A stretch of DNA of 64,000 nucleotides, from assembly GCA_016946835.1 (NCBI GenBank), contig JACVTC010000155.1, positions 1 through 64,000 of the forward strand, in the 5' to 3' direction. Below are positions 33,195-44,364 of this stretch, in pieces (position 1 is the stretch's first letter; every line of letters begins with the position of its first letter). The position numbers and the translations under genes are program-made. The DNA is from Neocallimastix lanati (nom. inval.) (taxonomy: Eukaryota > Neocallimastigomycota > Neocallimastigomycetes > Neocallimastigales > Neocallimastigaceae). The notes under the pieces were generated by a model that made no database searches, was not told the DNA's origin, and worked only from the letters and a program-made list of their open reading frames with translations.

Positions 33195-34640
33195 TTCCTT
33201 CTCAAATAGAACTTCCTTTGGAATGTTATATTTGAATGACAAATTATTACAGTTTTATATCTTCTAACTTACGGAACAAGTTATTTCTAAATTTATCCAT
33301 CAATGAATTATTCAGAAATTTTGTAATCCGTCGGTTAAATTATTTTGTGATATGATATACTTTAACTTTATTTTATTTTCTTTAATAATTTTTCTTGTAT
33401 AGTATACCCTTATATCAATATGCTTTGTATTTGTAAATTGCTGCTTTATTATCAACATTTATTGTAATATAATTTATACCAAAAATTAATTCATTTAATA
33501 TATTTAAATACCACATACAATGTTTTCAACATTCGCTTAGGCTGTAATACTCTGATTCTGCAGTTGATGTGGACACCCAATGTTGAAATTTAAAACACCA
33601 ACTGGTTATTGAATTACCGATTTTGATTAAGAATCCAGTAGTCGATCTCCTAGTTTGAGTATCGCCTGCGAAATCAGCATCAACATATGCTTCTATTCCT
33701 AATTCTTTTGAATAGTTTATTCCGTAGTTTAAAGTTCCTTTTAAATATCTGAATATTTTCACTATATTGTTCCAGTCTTCTATGGTTGGATCATTTGAGA
33801 TCCTCGCTGCTTTACTCACCAAGAATAGGATATCTGATCTTGTGCAAATGGCTACATATAATAAATTACCAACTGAACTTCTACTATAATTGATTTTGTT
33901 AAATTTAATTTTTCTTAATTCTTCATTATTAATGGGCTGAGTGTTACTTAGGAGTTTTTCATTATTTACTTTAAGTCTTTTTAGAATTTCTTCAATATAT
34001 CTTTTTTGATGTAGAAAATATCCATTATTATTTTTAATAAATTTTACACTTATCACGAAATCTACGTAACTAATATCTTTAATTTTATATTTTCTTTTAA
34101 TATTATCTTTAGTGTTTTTAATTTCACAATTTTTAACTGCTATAAGGATGTCGTCTACATAAACTCCTAAAATATAGATTAAATCTTTTCTTTTATCTTG
34201 TTTTATATATAATCACGATTCACTAATTAGTCTTTTAAATCCAATGTTAATTAGAAATTGATTGATTTCTTGTCTTCCACTTTGTTTAAGCCCATAAATA
34301 GCTTTATTCAGTTTTCAAAAACATTTATTGTAATCATTATGTCTTTCTGGAGGTTTCATGTACATATTTTAATTAAGCTTTGCATTTAGATATTCTCCAT
34401 TTATATCAATTTGTTCGATATATAAAATTCTTTTGAGCAACTATTGATGTCAAGATTCTTATTGAATCATGTTTTAATGTAAGGGAAAAGGTGTCAAATA
34501 TAAAAGAGACGCAAATGGAAAAATAACTAAAGAAAAGCAAGGCTCGTTGTAAGAGGATTCACACAACAAATAGGAATAGATTTCTACGAATATCTATCTT
34601 GAAGAAATATTTTAAAACATTTAAATTTTTCATATTGTTC
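33195..34640 (-). pseudogene. CopG reverse transcriptase and RNase H
   Basis: This is copia RT and RNase H on the minus strand. The open piece 33526-34056 carries YIEEILKRLKVN, SSVGNLLYVAICTRSDILF and the RNase H blocks EAYVDADFAGDTQTRRSTTG and STAESEYYSLSEC. Upstream are QID-N-GEYLNAKLN-like and YGLKQSGRQEIN-like RT blocks with a Y-V-D-D palm near 34150. The first part of RT (34488-34600) is inverted. Stops are scattered through the rest. Confidence 0.82.
34488..34600 (+). other. Micro-inversion inside CopG RT
   Basis: Whereas CopG reads on the minus strand, this stretch of about 113 bp reads on the plus strand: KYKRDANGKITK, then after one frameshift KARLVVRGFTQQIGIDFYE. That is exactly the RT block expected between MKNLNVLKY and PLTLKHDSIRI, which flank it on the minus strand. 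Nothing else is displaced, so a local flip of about 110 bp is the simplest account. Confidence 0.75.
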
Positions 34641-35440
34641 AATTCATCTTTAACAGCTTTGAGCCCATCCCTTTTGTCTGTTAAATTAAAAATGTCTTTA
34701 TAATTCAGTAGTTCACGTAGCATTTTAATTTCATGGTTATTATTATTTATTTGTTTGTTTGGTGTTACAATTTTATATTCATGTTCTCTTTTGCTATAAT
34801 TATTAAAATCAGGGAACTTATTTATTGAATTTTGATTGTTGGTATTTTTATAGTCATTATTGTTTTTGTGGTAATTATTCTTTTTTATTGGTTTATTATA
34901 ATTAATATTATTATTTTTATAATTGCTTAAGGTAATATTGGTTTTATTTATTATAATTTCATCATCATTTTTATTATTGAAATTATCGTTATTATTATTA
35001 TCTTTATAGATATTATCATTATTGAAATTACTATTAGTATTATTGCTTAAATTATTAATGGAAATATTATTGCTATTATTACTATTATAGCTATTATTAT
35101 TATTATTACTATAACTATTATTATTATTACTATAATTAATATTATTGTTATTTTTATTTATATTGTTATTTTTATTAATGATGTTGATATTAATATTGTT
35201 ATCGTAATTATTTTTATTGATATGTTTATTATTATTAGTGATATAATTATTGTTATTATTATTACTGATACTGTTATTAATATTATTAATAATATTGTTA
35301 TCATTATTAATGTTATCATTATTATTATTTTTATTATTATTTTGTTTGCTGTTGTATTTTCTTTTTGTATGAGTGCTTTTATTTTAGGTTTTGTTTTCAA
35401 GTGTATTTTTATTTATTTTATAGTTGATATTTTCTAAATC
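34641..35440 (-). pseudogene. CopG Asn-rich linker
   Basis: Long ATT/ATA-rich runs on the plus strand are AAT/TAT codons on the minus strand, giving a mostly Asn spacer between integrase and RT. No domain is visible. The frames that look open in other phases are low-complexity shadows. Confidence 0.6.
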
Positions 35441-36178
35441 TATATTCTTTTATTTTTTAAATAATTTTCATTTATTGGTGCTAGATTATTGAATTTAATG
35501 TTGTCGAATTGATGATTACTATAATTATATGTATTATTATTATAATATGTACTTACCTCCCTGATTTCGTGATAAGGAATAAAATTGAAAATTTCTAGAG
35601 AACAATGATTATTGTAATTTTCACCTGGGTTTTTTTCAAAATATGCCAAGGTACGTGTGAATATAATTTTATTGTTAGTAATGTAGAAGATTTTATATGC
35701 GGATGGATTATCATTATAACCAAGAAATATTCCTGGAAGTGTATTATTATTAAATTTACTTCGAAATTGTTTAAGGACGAAGAAAAAAACTTTGCAACCG
35801 AATACTCGAATATTAGAATAATCGACTTTCGTTTTTGTAAGTACTTCATATGGGATTTTAGAGTGAATACAATTATGTGGAATCCTGTTATGAATGTAGT
35901 TAGAAGTAGAAGCAGCATCTTCCCAGAATTGATGACTTAATTTAGAGTCGTTTAAAATCGTTTTGGAAGAGTATATTAGTTTACTTCTAAGTTTTTCAAT
36001 TCTACCGTTTTGATGGGGGATTATATGGTACTATCATGTTGATGTTCCATTATCAGTTCTTATAAATTTGATTCTTGTATTTAATTGATTTTTGATTTTG
36101 ATAAACCAATTGAGAAAGGCATTAAATGTATCGCTTATACTTTTAATGTATAATACCCATCCGTACCTGGAGTATTAA
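35441..36178 (-). pseudogene. CopG integrase, 5'-truncated
   Basis: The minus strand from 36178 reads YGWVLYIKSISDTFNAF-like sequence, RTDNGT with a catalytic Asp, HQNGRIEKL with the catalytic Glu, then NYIHNRIPHNCIHSKIPYEVL and the C-terminal FGCKVFFF and GIFLGYNDNPSAYKI blocks. The frames shift several times. Gag, protease and the first integrase Asp are missing, cut at about 36178. Confidence 0.78.
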
Positions 36179-36584
36179 AGTTTTAAGATAATTTGGTCTT
36201 AACGATTAAGTCAAGATGCCAAATTATAGTAATTGATTAATTAATGATTTAAATTTACTTTTATTTAAAACACATTGCCATTTAGTAAATTTTATAAGTA
36301 AGCTTTTATTTAAAATATAAATTTTATTTAATCTTAATAATATTTTATCACATTATTATTTTATATAATTAGTACTATAATTTAAATTACAATAATCCTA
36401 CAAAGGATTAATCAAAATATTTAAACATGTATTTATATAAAATAATTAATTATTAAAATATTAATTATTAATATGAATATGTAATAGTATTAATATAAGC
36501 TTGATATTGATAATATAAAATAAGATAATAAAATAAATATTTAATATAAAAAAATATAAGAATCTAATATTAGCTAAATATTAT
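36179..36584. other. AT-rich region, nothing recognised
   Basis: About 400 bp between CopG and a GypA-type LTR. No gene signature was seen. Confidence 0.5.
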
Positions 36585-37116
36585 TGATATACAACTCAAA
36601 AGTTCGATGTACTTTTGTTGGGATTTATTTATTAAATTTATTAGTTTATTATTTATTTATTTATTTATTTTTATTTAAAAACTACATATATTTAAAAAGC
36701 TATCTAACAACTTTCTTATACTTTTAATTACAAACTAACTTTGCATTACTTTCTATTACACAGTACAACACTTCTCTTAATTCAGAGAAGTGCTTTATTT
36801 TTATGTTATTTAGTTATAATTAACTATTTAATTAATTTTTCTTGTGATTAAAATAAACTATTAATAATTATTATTTAAGGAAACATTTAATAACTATATA
36901 AATATAAATATAAAATAATAAGAATATAATTAAAACATTGATTTATGCTATAAAATTTATTAATTATTATAATTATAATTAATATAAAGAAATCAACCAC
37001 ATATTGAAATTGTTATAAAAATCATTAGATTTAAATTTTATTTATGACATTAATTTATACTTGAATAATAAAAACTATTTTATATTAATTAGGTTTGAAT
37101 ATTTCATTTTATATCA
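36585..37116 (-). repeat. GypA solo LTR
   Basis: This is the reverse complement of the GypA 3' LTR at 5520-6065, complete from TGATATAAAATG (37116) to TATATCA (36585), 532 bp. No GypA internal sequence adjoins. TTAT occurs on both sides (36581-36584 and 37117-37120), which may be part of a target duplication but is weak in AT-rich DNA. Solo LTRs arise by LTR-LTR recombination. Confidence 0.82.
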
Positions 37117-37188
37117 TTATATTTTAATTATAAAATATAATATGTAAAGATTTTGATAATAAATTAATATAGAAACTAATTTAATATC

Positions 37189-37402
37189 TGATATAAAACA
37201 AATATATGTAGCAACATATTTGTATATTTGAATATTTGTATATTCAGATATTAAATTTATATCTTATTATTGATATACAACTCAAAAGTTCGATGTACTT
37301 TTGTTGGGATTTATTTATTAAATTTATTAGTTTATTATTATTTATTTAATTTTATTTAGAAACTACATATATTTAAAAAAAAAACTATTTAACAACTTTC
37401 TA
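37189..37402 (-). repeat. Two further gypsy LTR fragments
   Basis: From 37271 to about 37402 the first 130 bp of the solo LTR are repeated (starting TGATATACAACTC), then the match stops. The stretch 37189-37260, starting TGATATAAAACAAATAT and containing GTAGCAACATATTTG, matches the LTR-like sequence at 54319-54586 inverted. Confidence 0.6.
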
Positions 37403-37926
37403 TAAAGAGTTTTATGTCAAAACAGATTATAATAATACAAAGCACTATATTATAAAATAAATTCTTTTATTAAAAATAATTGTTTTATGAGAAATCTTTT
37501 ATTAAATAGTTCTATAAAATCATAAAAAATAACAATTACATTCTTACAATTAAAGAAAATTTACAATATTTATATTTTTTCTTAATTATATTCTAATATA
37601 TTAAATTAATTTAATTTACATATATTCAATTTAAATATTAATAATAATTAATTTTAAAAAAAATAAAATATTTAAACTAATTATAGTATAATTTTTTAAT
37701 TAACTATTTTTAATTATAACTATTTAAATATTTTAACTAATTTAAAATTAAACTAAAAACTATTAATAATATTAAACTATAGTATTTAAATAAATAAAAA
37801 ATTTAACAATAACAGATTTGACGAATTTTTTGTGACTAAATTATTTAATTTCATATTTAATAAATATAAATTTAAATAATTTAAGTTCTAATTTATAATT
37901 TTAAGTTTCAATTATTAATTTAAGGA
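37403..37926. other. AT-rich region, nothing recognised
   Basis: About 520 bp up to the left end of CopC. It ends AAGGA, the CopC target duplication. No gene signature was seen. Confidence 0.5.
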
Positions 37927-38170
37927 TGTTATTAAATACACTTTATTGATTTATTATTAAGAACTACAAAAATTAAAATATTACATTATAAATTATTTAT
38001 ATCATACATTTTATAATAATTTCACATATATACATATGATATACATCATTTGATATAATACGCCACTATTACTTATATACATATATTGTTATTAATGTTT
38101 CTTATATTTATTTATTAAATATATTAAATATATTAATTATTATATTATTATATTAAACTTATTTCTAACA
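37927..38170 (-). repeat. CopC 3' LTR
   Basis: It reads TGTTAGAAATAAG to TTAATAACA on the minus strand, 244 bp. It is preceded by the purine tract TTACGGGGAG. It is about 98 percent identical to the 5' copy by eye. Confidence 0.9.
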
Positions 38171-38716
38171 CTCCCCGTAAGTTTAATATACTATATTTTA
38201 TTTAATAAAATTATTAGTTAATGTTCCATTTAAATATTTTATTAATCCATCAGCTAAATTATATTAAGATCTTATATATTTCAAATCAATTTCATCTTCT
38301 TTTATTAACTCTCTAATTTTATGATATTTTAAATCAATATGTCTTGACTTTGGATTTATTGTTTCATTTATACTGTTATATATCGCAGCTCTATTATCTA
38401 TTTTTATAGTGATACATCCATCATCAATATTTAATTCATATAAGAAATGTTTTACCCACATACATGTTAATGCACATTCGTTAAGACTATAATATTCACT
38501 TTCGGCAGTTGATACAGCTACACATTGTTGTAACTTTGAATACCACGTAATAGGAGCTGTACCAATTAAGATAATAAAACCAGTAGTAGATCTTTTTGTT
38601 TCTTCATCTCCACCTAAATCAGCATCAACATAAACATTTAAATTAATATTGTTAGTAAATTTAATTCCGTAATATTTTGTACCTTTTAAATATCTAAAAA
38701 TTCTAATAACATTCAT
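38171..38716 (-). pseudogene. CopC RNase H
   Basis: The minus-strand piece 38264-38716 holds VYVDADLGGDEETKRSTTG, VAVSTAESEYYSLNEC and IKIDNRAAIYNS, so all three acidic positions of copia RNase H (Asp, Glu, Asp) are present. A TAA near 38262 interrupts IRS-stop-YNLADG just before the end. It joins RT through one frameshift near 38713-38760. Confidence 0.88.
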
Positions 38717-39700
38717 CCAATCTTCATATGTAGGATTTTTATTTTTTCTAGATGATTACTTGTTGCAAATAATATATCTGGTCTAGTACCAATAGCTAAA
38801 TATAATAAGCATCCAACTGCTTTCATATAAAGTTTTGGATTAAATTTTCTGTTTCTTAATTCTTCATTCTTAATATATAACATATTTGATGTTTCATTAT
38901 ACTTATCTATATTAAATTCGTTTAATATTTTATCTACATATTGTGATTGATGTAATAAATAATCATTATTACATTTTATAAATTTTATTCCGATTATGAA
39001 ATCCACTAAACCAACATCACTTAATTCAAATTTACTTTTAATATCTTCTTTAATTTTATTTATAGTTTTATTTCTACCAGCTATCAGTATATCATCAACA
39101 TAAATAGCTAAAATACATATAACATTATTATTATAATCCTTTTTAACATAAACACATGGTTCGCTTTTACATCTAGTAAAACCTAATTTGAATAAAGTAT
39201 CATTTATTTTAAAATTCCACATTCTTCTAGCTTGCTTCAAACCATATATAGCTTTATTCAATTTCCAAAAACCTTTGTTATAATTTTCATCACCTTCTGG
39301 AATTTCCATATATAATTCTTCATTTAATTCAGCATTTAAATATGCTGCTTTTATATCTAGTTGATAAATATTAAACTTATAATGTACTGCTAACGAAGTT
39401 ATAATTCTTAAAGAATCTTGTTTTAAAGTTGGTGAGAAAGTTTCTATATAATCTATACCTAAAACTTGAGAGAAACCCCTCTCAACTAGTCTAGCTTTAT
39501 ATTTTACTATTTCACCTTTATCATTTCTTTTATACGTAAATACCCATCTACAAGATATTACATTTTTATCTTTAGGAACATTACAAACAAAAGTATAAAC
39601 ATTTTTACGTTTCATATTATCCAACTCAATACTAACAGCTTTTAACCAATTATCTTCATCAGGTCTCTCAAAAATATCATTAAACTCTAATGGTGGTTCT
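38713..39700 (-). CDS. CopC reverse transcriptase
   Basis: This is a 303-residue open frame (38713-39624) with the copia RT blocks in order: VISCRWVFTYKRNDKG, KARLVERGFSQVLGIDY, QLDIKAAYLNAELNEEL, YGLKQARRMWN, the palm IYVDDILIAG and the RPDILFATSN region. All catalytic positions are present. The end of the frame runs out of homology after ATSN because of a frameshift. Upstream the frame continues towards 39700 in decayed form (EWPxDEDNWLKAVS-like). Confidence 0.9.
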
Positions 39701-40045
39701 AAGTCTACTGCATTAAAAGCTACTAATTTAAAATTTGATAAATATTTAATTTTCTTATTAATATTTTCATACTCTTCATTATATTTTCTCTTGTTATTTT
39801 TATTCTGCTTATTTTTATACTTCTTCAGTTATATTTAAAATATTATATATACTATTACTCTTTTTGTAGTTATATTGTTTGTTTACATTATTTTGTTTAT
39901 TTAAATTTGAATTATTTTTATTATTTGAATTTAAATACCTTTGTTTATTTACATTTTTATTTTTATTTTTACCATTTAAATTTGAATTTTTATCTACAGT
40001 TACGTGGATTCCATTATTATTATTATTAATATTATTGATAAACAA
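39701..40045 (-). pseudogene. CopC Asn-rich linker, distal part
   Basis: Asn/Lys-rich sequence on the minus strand (open piece 39815-40045) between the inserted solo LTR and RT. It continues the linker that starts in the integrase frame at 40653-41570. Confidence 0.6.
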
Positions 40046-40066
40046 ATTATAATAATAAATATAAAA

Positions 40067-40620
40067 TGTTTATGCTGAAAGTTGTCTTTGCGTTCTTAAC
40101 GTTAGATAAGAAGTTTTTAACAACTTTTATTAATAAAAATTTATTTGTTTATTTTATTATATAAAAATAAACTTTTTATTAACACAAAACTATTTTTAAT
40201 AAATAATTAAATAAAATTAATTATTTTATATTTTAGTTATATTCACTCTAATATAACTAAAAAAATATATTTTTGTTTATGTATTTATTTTATTTATTAT
40301 AAAATAACATACAACTGGACTTTTATTATTTATTTTCTCTTTTCCTTTTTTAATAAAGTCTACTTTTATTATTTCTTAATTAAATTTTTGTACTATAATT
40401 TTCATAATAATTTAAGTTTATAATATTAATATAATATATTATATTAATATTATGTGAGAATAATATAATAATACAATAATAATTTATAAATAGTAATATA
40501 TAAAAATAATATAAATTAATTAATATATAAAATAATATAAAATAAACTTTAAATACATTATTAAACTACATTAATTTCATTTCATACATTTGGTATACAT
40601 TTTGTTTGTTTACATTTTCA
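40067..40620. repeat. Solo LTR-like insertion within CopC
   Basis: A 554-bp block starts TGTTTATGCTG and ends CATTTTCA, flanked on both sides by TAAAA (40062-40066 and 40621-40625), a 5-bp target duplication. It splits the Asn-rich linker of CopC and has no coding capacity. The TG...CA form and the duplication suggest a solo LTR. No second copy was recognised in the window, so family and orientation are open. Confidence 0.6.
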
Positions 40621-40652
40621 TAAAATTTATATAATTTTATAATAATTCTTTA

Positions 40653-42345
40653 TCAATTATTATTATTTGAATTTAATTCTTTACTTACAGTTCCTTGGTT
40701 TGAATTATAATTTGTTTTGTTTACGTTTTCAATTCTTAAAATTTCATTTAAATTTTTATTTACATTATTTGAATTTAAATTATTATTTCCAATTAAGTTC
40801 TTAATACTAAAAGAATTATCTTTAATTGAGGAGTCATTATCATTATTTATATTATTTTTATTACCATTTAATTGTTCCTGATTAATTTTTGAATTAACTT
40901 CTCTATTTAAATTTTGTTCATTTTGTTTATTATTTAATTGATCATTTTTTGCATTTAAATTCTGAAAATTTAAATTATCGTTTTTAAAATTTAAATTATT
41001 ATTTTTTAAATTATCATTATTTAAATTATTATTATTATTTAAATTTCTATTATTCTGATATAATAAATTATTATTATTTAAATTATCTATATTTTGAGCA
41101 ATTTCAAAATTTTCATTTAAATTATTTAAATGGCCACTTTGAAATTTGAAATTAGGATAATTTAAAATAGGAGAAGAAAAATTTTGTTTTAAATTATTGT
41201 AATTATAATATGGATAATTATAATTTGGCATACTGTAATTATATTGACCATAAAAATTTTGGTTAAAATTATTTGGTAAATAATTTCCATAAATGGAAGG
41301 ATCATAATAATTTAAATTATTATTATAATAATTTGGTAAATTATTTATATTATTTATATTATTATTAATTAAATTATTATTATTATTATTATTATTATTA
41401 TCACTATTATTAATATCATTACTGTTATTACTGTTATTAATATTATTATTATTGTTATTATCACTGTTATTAATATTATTACTGTTATTATCAATGCTTA
41501 AATAAAAGTCATAATCATTTTCAATATCACTTACATCATCTCCCCCGTTTTCATAATAAGGAGTAAAATTTATAAAATCAGGAATAGAAGAAGGGGAGTT
41601 ACAATTACCTGGGGAGTCTTCAAAAAAGACGACAGAACGAGAAAGTATTACTTTGTTATTAGTTATATCATAAATCCTATAAGCGGAAGGGTTCTGGTCA
41701 TATCCGATAAAAATACCAGGGAGAGCAGAATTAGAAAGTTTCTTTCTAAAAGACTTAGGAACATAAAAGAAAATAAGACAACCAAAAACTCTAAATCTGT
41801 TAAAGTCCACTTTTTCATTATATAGAAGTTCATATGGAATGTTATTATTAATACCTTTATGTGGAATACGGTTATGGATAAAGTTAGCTGTCTTGATAGC
41901 GTCCTCCCAGAAAACATGGTTTAAATGAGCATCTTCTAACATCGCCCTTGCACTAGGAAAAAGAGTACCATGTAAGCGTTCCACTCTACCATTTTGTTGT
42001 GGATTATATGGAATTGTATGTTCAAAAATAATGCCATTGAAATTACAAAATTCATTAAACTTATTATTAATAAACTCGGTACCATTATCCGAGTGAAGAT
42101 ATTTTATGTTTTTATTAAATATGTTTTTAACCTTATTATACCAAGTAGTAAAAACGTTAAATATATCATCTTTGGATTTACAAAAAAGAACCCATCCATA
42201 TCTAGAAAAATCATCAAAAATAGTAAGGAAACATTGGTTACCATACAAAGAAAGTTGTTTTAGAGAAACCGTATCTAAATGAATACGTTCAAACGGTTCG
42301 GAGGCTTTATAGACATTGGAATGGTAGGGAAAAATTTTTTAACTT
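40653..42345 (-). CDS. CopC integrase and Asn-rich linker
   Basis: This is a 531-residue open frame (40653-42248). Its first part is a copia integrase: FDDFSRYGWVLFCKSKDD (first Asp), YLHSDNGTEFINNKF (second Asp), NPQQNGRVERLHGTL (Glu), NFIHNRIPHKGINN, and the C-terminal GIFIGYDQNPSAYRIYD. From about residue 215 on it becomes a linker dominated by Asn with scattered Leu, Tyr and Phe. The first integrase residues lie in another frame, a single-base shift in an A/T run near 42340. The core looks catalytically complete. Confidence 0.88.
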
Positions 42346-43248
42346 GGAGTGAGCACATATTTTACATTTTGATTTATTATTTATTTTTGTAAGGATATTA
42401 CGTAAACTGTGAATATTGTAATGGCCCAAACGCCTATGCCAGGTGTATAAATTTTCATCCTCATTATTACTAGTAATACTGTTGCACGTATAATTATTAT
42501 AAAAATTTATTTTATTTTTTGAAGTCCATAAAATATAAGTTTTTGAATTATTTGCACTTGTGCTACAAATTTTATTATTTTTCTTATATATAGAAACATT
42601 ATTTTTATTGTTGATTTTTTGAAATACTGTTTTATAATTCTGGTCACTTAAACAATCTATAGAAATTAAATTCTTTTTAAAAACTGGAACAAATAAAACA
42701 TTTTTTAAAGTGATTTTATTATCGTTTATATAGCCATTATACGTTCCAATAAATTTAGATTTTACACTCTCCCCGTTAGCAAAATATATTTCTCTATTAA
42801 ATTTACTAATATTGGAAAGGCAGCTTAAATCGCCTGTCATGTGGTATGTAGTTCCAGAGTCAAGTGTCCACGTGTTTAATTTATTTTTATTTTTATTTTT
42901 ATTTTTATTATTTAATTCACTTTCTTCCTTTAATTCATTACACATATAATATCCTAATTTTTGAAAAGGAAACATATTTTTAGAATAATTGAAAATTATA
43001 TTATTATTTGATTCAATATTATACACGTCATTGTAATCTTTGAAGAAAAATTCTTCATGTTTGTTTTCGTAATTATAATTATTATTATCAATTTCTACGT
43101 TTTTACATTGAATTTTATTTACATGATTTAATGGGTGCCTCTCATTATTATTATTTTTATTTTTAAAATTATTATTTTTATTATTATTTTTATTATTATT
43201 TTTATAATTATTTTTAATTCTGCATTGGTTAGAATAATGACCAAATTT
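42307..43248 (-). CDS. CopC protease and GAG-pre-integrase, in gag frame
   Basis: The frame on the minus strand is the same as gag and is open down to 42307. It contains the zinc knuckle's second half just after the stop (KFGHYSNQC), the protease core NTWTLDSGTTYHMTGDLSC with an intact D-S-G, KNVLFVPVFKKNLISIDCL, and the GAG-pre-integrase motif LYTWHRRLGHYNIHSL ending CKICAHSK. It reads on from gag but for the TAA at 43249. Confidence 0.85.
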   Translation of the reverse strand, partial: KFGHYSNQCRIKNNYKNNNKNNNKNNNFKNKNNNNERHPLNHVNKIQCKNVEIDNNNYNYENKHEEFFFKDYNDVYNIESNNNIIFNYSKNMFPFQKLGYYMCNELKEESELNNKNKNKNKNKLNTWTLDSGTTYHMTGDLSCLSNISKFNREIYFANGESVKSKFIGTYNGYINDNKITLKNVLFVPVFKKNLISIDCLSDQNYKTVFQKINNKNNVSIYKKNNKICSTSANNSKTYILWTSKNKINFYNNYTCNSITSNNEDENLYTWHRRLGHYNIHSLRNILTKINNKSKCKICAHSKLKNFSLPFQCL

Positions 43249-44142
43249 TTAGCAGTTCCAACATTTGATATTATTTCTATTATTATAGAATTTACTGTTT
43301 GAATTATTATTATTATAATTTTTAGATTTATTATTATTATAATTATTTTTTTTATTATTAAAATTATTATTATTATTATTATTATTATTATGTATTTTAT
43401 TACTATAATTATTATTACTATAATTATAATTTGAATTAATTTTTGATTCAACATTTAATGCTGTTGAAATTTTTTCTTCCTTCTTAATAATTATTTCTTG
43501 GATATTTCTTAGCTGTTGGCTTACAGTTATTAAGTGATTGGTAGTAGTATCCCAATTTGGAAGACAACTTATGATGTTTGATTTAATAGCTAGGTCTTCA
43601 GGAATTGAACTGTATAAATATTTGAATTTATCTTGGTAATCTAGACTTACATTTAGTTTTTCTAATTCTTTAAATTTTAAATTCATTTCTGAAATAACAA
43701 TTGAAATGCCATCGTCAATTTCTGGATTGTATTTCATTTTTAATAATTCTTTTAGTTGTTCAATTCTTTCAGATCTTGTTTTTAGATTTAAGGATTCGAT
43801 TAATTTAAACATTTCATATGAAGTTAAAGATATACAGTCCATTCTCATTTTTAAATCTTTTGGTATATTATTCATGATAAACCTTTTAGTTTTTGCATCT
43901 TCTACAATCATATCTTCTGTAACATTTTCATTATAATTTGTATTAGTTGTACCATCAACCAAGGTTAATTTTTCCTTTTGTTCATTTTTTAATTTTTCAC
44001 CAGAGATTTTCTTAATCACTTCTCTTAATATATATTGTTCCAATTTATTTCCTTTTAATAGTACATATAAGTTTTGTTTCCATGTTTTATAATTTCTCTT
44101 ATCTAGCATCTCTATAGTACCACAATCTTCTTTGATACTCAT
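43249..44142 (-). CDS. gag: CopC gag
   Basis: This is a 297-residue Gag starting MSIKEDCGTIEMLDKRNYKT, with the copia Gag domain (KTWKQNLYVLLKG, TEDMIVEDAKTKRFIM, FKYLYSSIPEDLAIKS) and an Asn-rich tail. It ends at CWNC followed by TAA (43249-43251). The next codons give KFGHYSNQC in the same frame, so the stop replaces one residue inside a CX2CX4HX4C zinc knuckle. Copia elements normally make Gag and Pol from one frame, so this is probably a point mutation and not the true Gag end. Confidence 0.88.
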   Translation of the reverse strand: MSIKEDCGTIEMLDKRNYKTWKQNLYVLLKGNKLEQYILREVIKKISGEKLKNEQKEKLTLVDGTTNTNYNENVTEDMIVEDAKTKRFIMNNIPKDLKMRMDCISLTSYEMFKLIESLNLKTRSERIEQLKELLKMKYNPEIDDGISIVISEMNLKFKELEKLNVSLDYQDKFKYLYSSIPEDLAIKSNIISCLPNWDTTTNHLITVSQQLRNIQEIIIKKEEKISTALNVESKINSNYNYSNNNYSNKIHNNNNNNNNNFNNKKNNYNNNKSKNYNNNNSNSKFYNNRNNIKCWNC

Positions 44143-44350
44143 TTTTATTTTATTTTTAATTTTATTTTTTATTTTTATTTTCTTAAAAAATATTTAAAAA
44201 TACACTCTTTTTAAAATTTTAAAACACTCACTTCTAAAATTTTAAAAAACACGCTCTCATTCACTTTTAAAATTTAAAACACTCACTCACTTTTTAAAAT
44301 TAAAAAAAAAAACACTAATGTATAAATCACTATTATAAAACGCGGAGTCT

Positions 44351-44364
44351 TGAGACTCTTAATC
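44351..44364 (-). other. CopC primer-binding site, tRNA-Lys(CUU) anticodon arm
   Basis: GATTAAGAGTCTCA on the minus strand directly follows the 5' LTR end AATAACA. It is the same 14 bases as in mini-copia D and the copia at 62021-62526, and it is complementary to the tRNA-Lys(CUU) anticodon stem-loop. Confidence 0.7.

Noticed and set aside
35222-35940. Plus-strand frames of 71 and 111 residues
   Set aside because: They are shadows of the CopG linker and integrase, which carry the real motifs on the minus strand.
36581-37120. Target duplication around the GypA solo LTR
   Set aside because: Only four bases (TTAT) match, which is common by chance in this composition.
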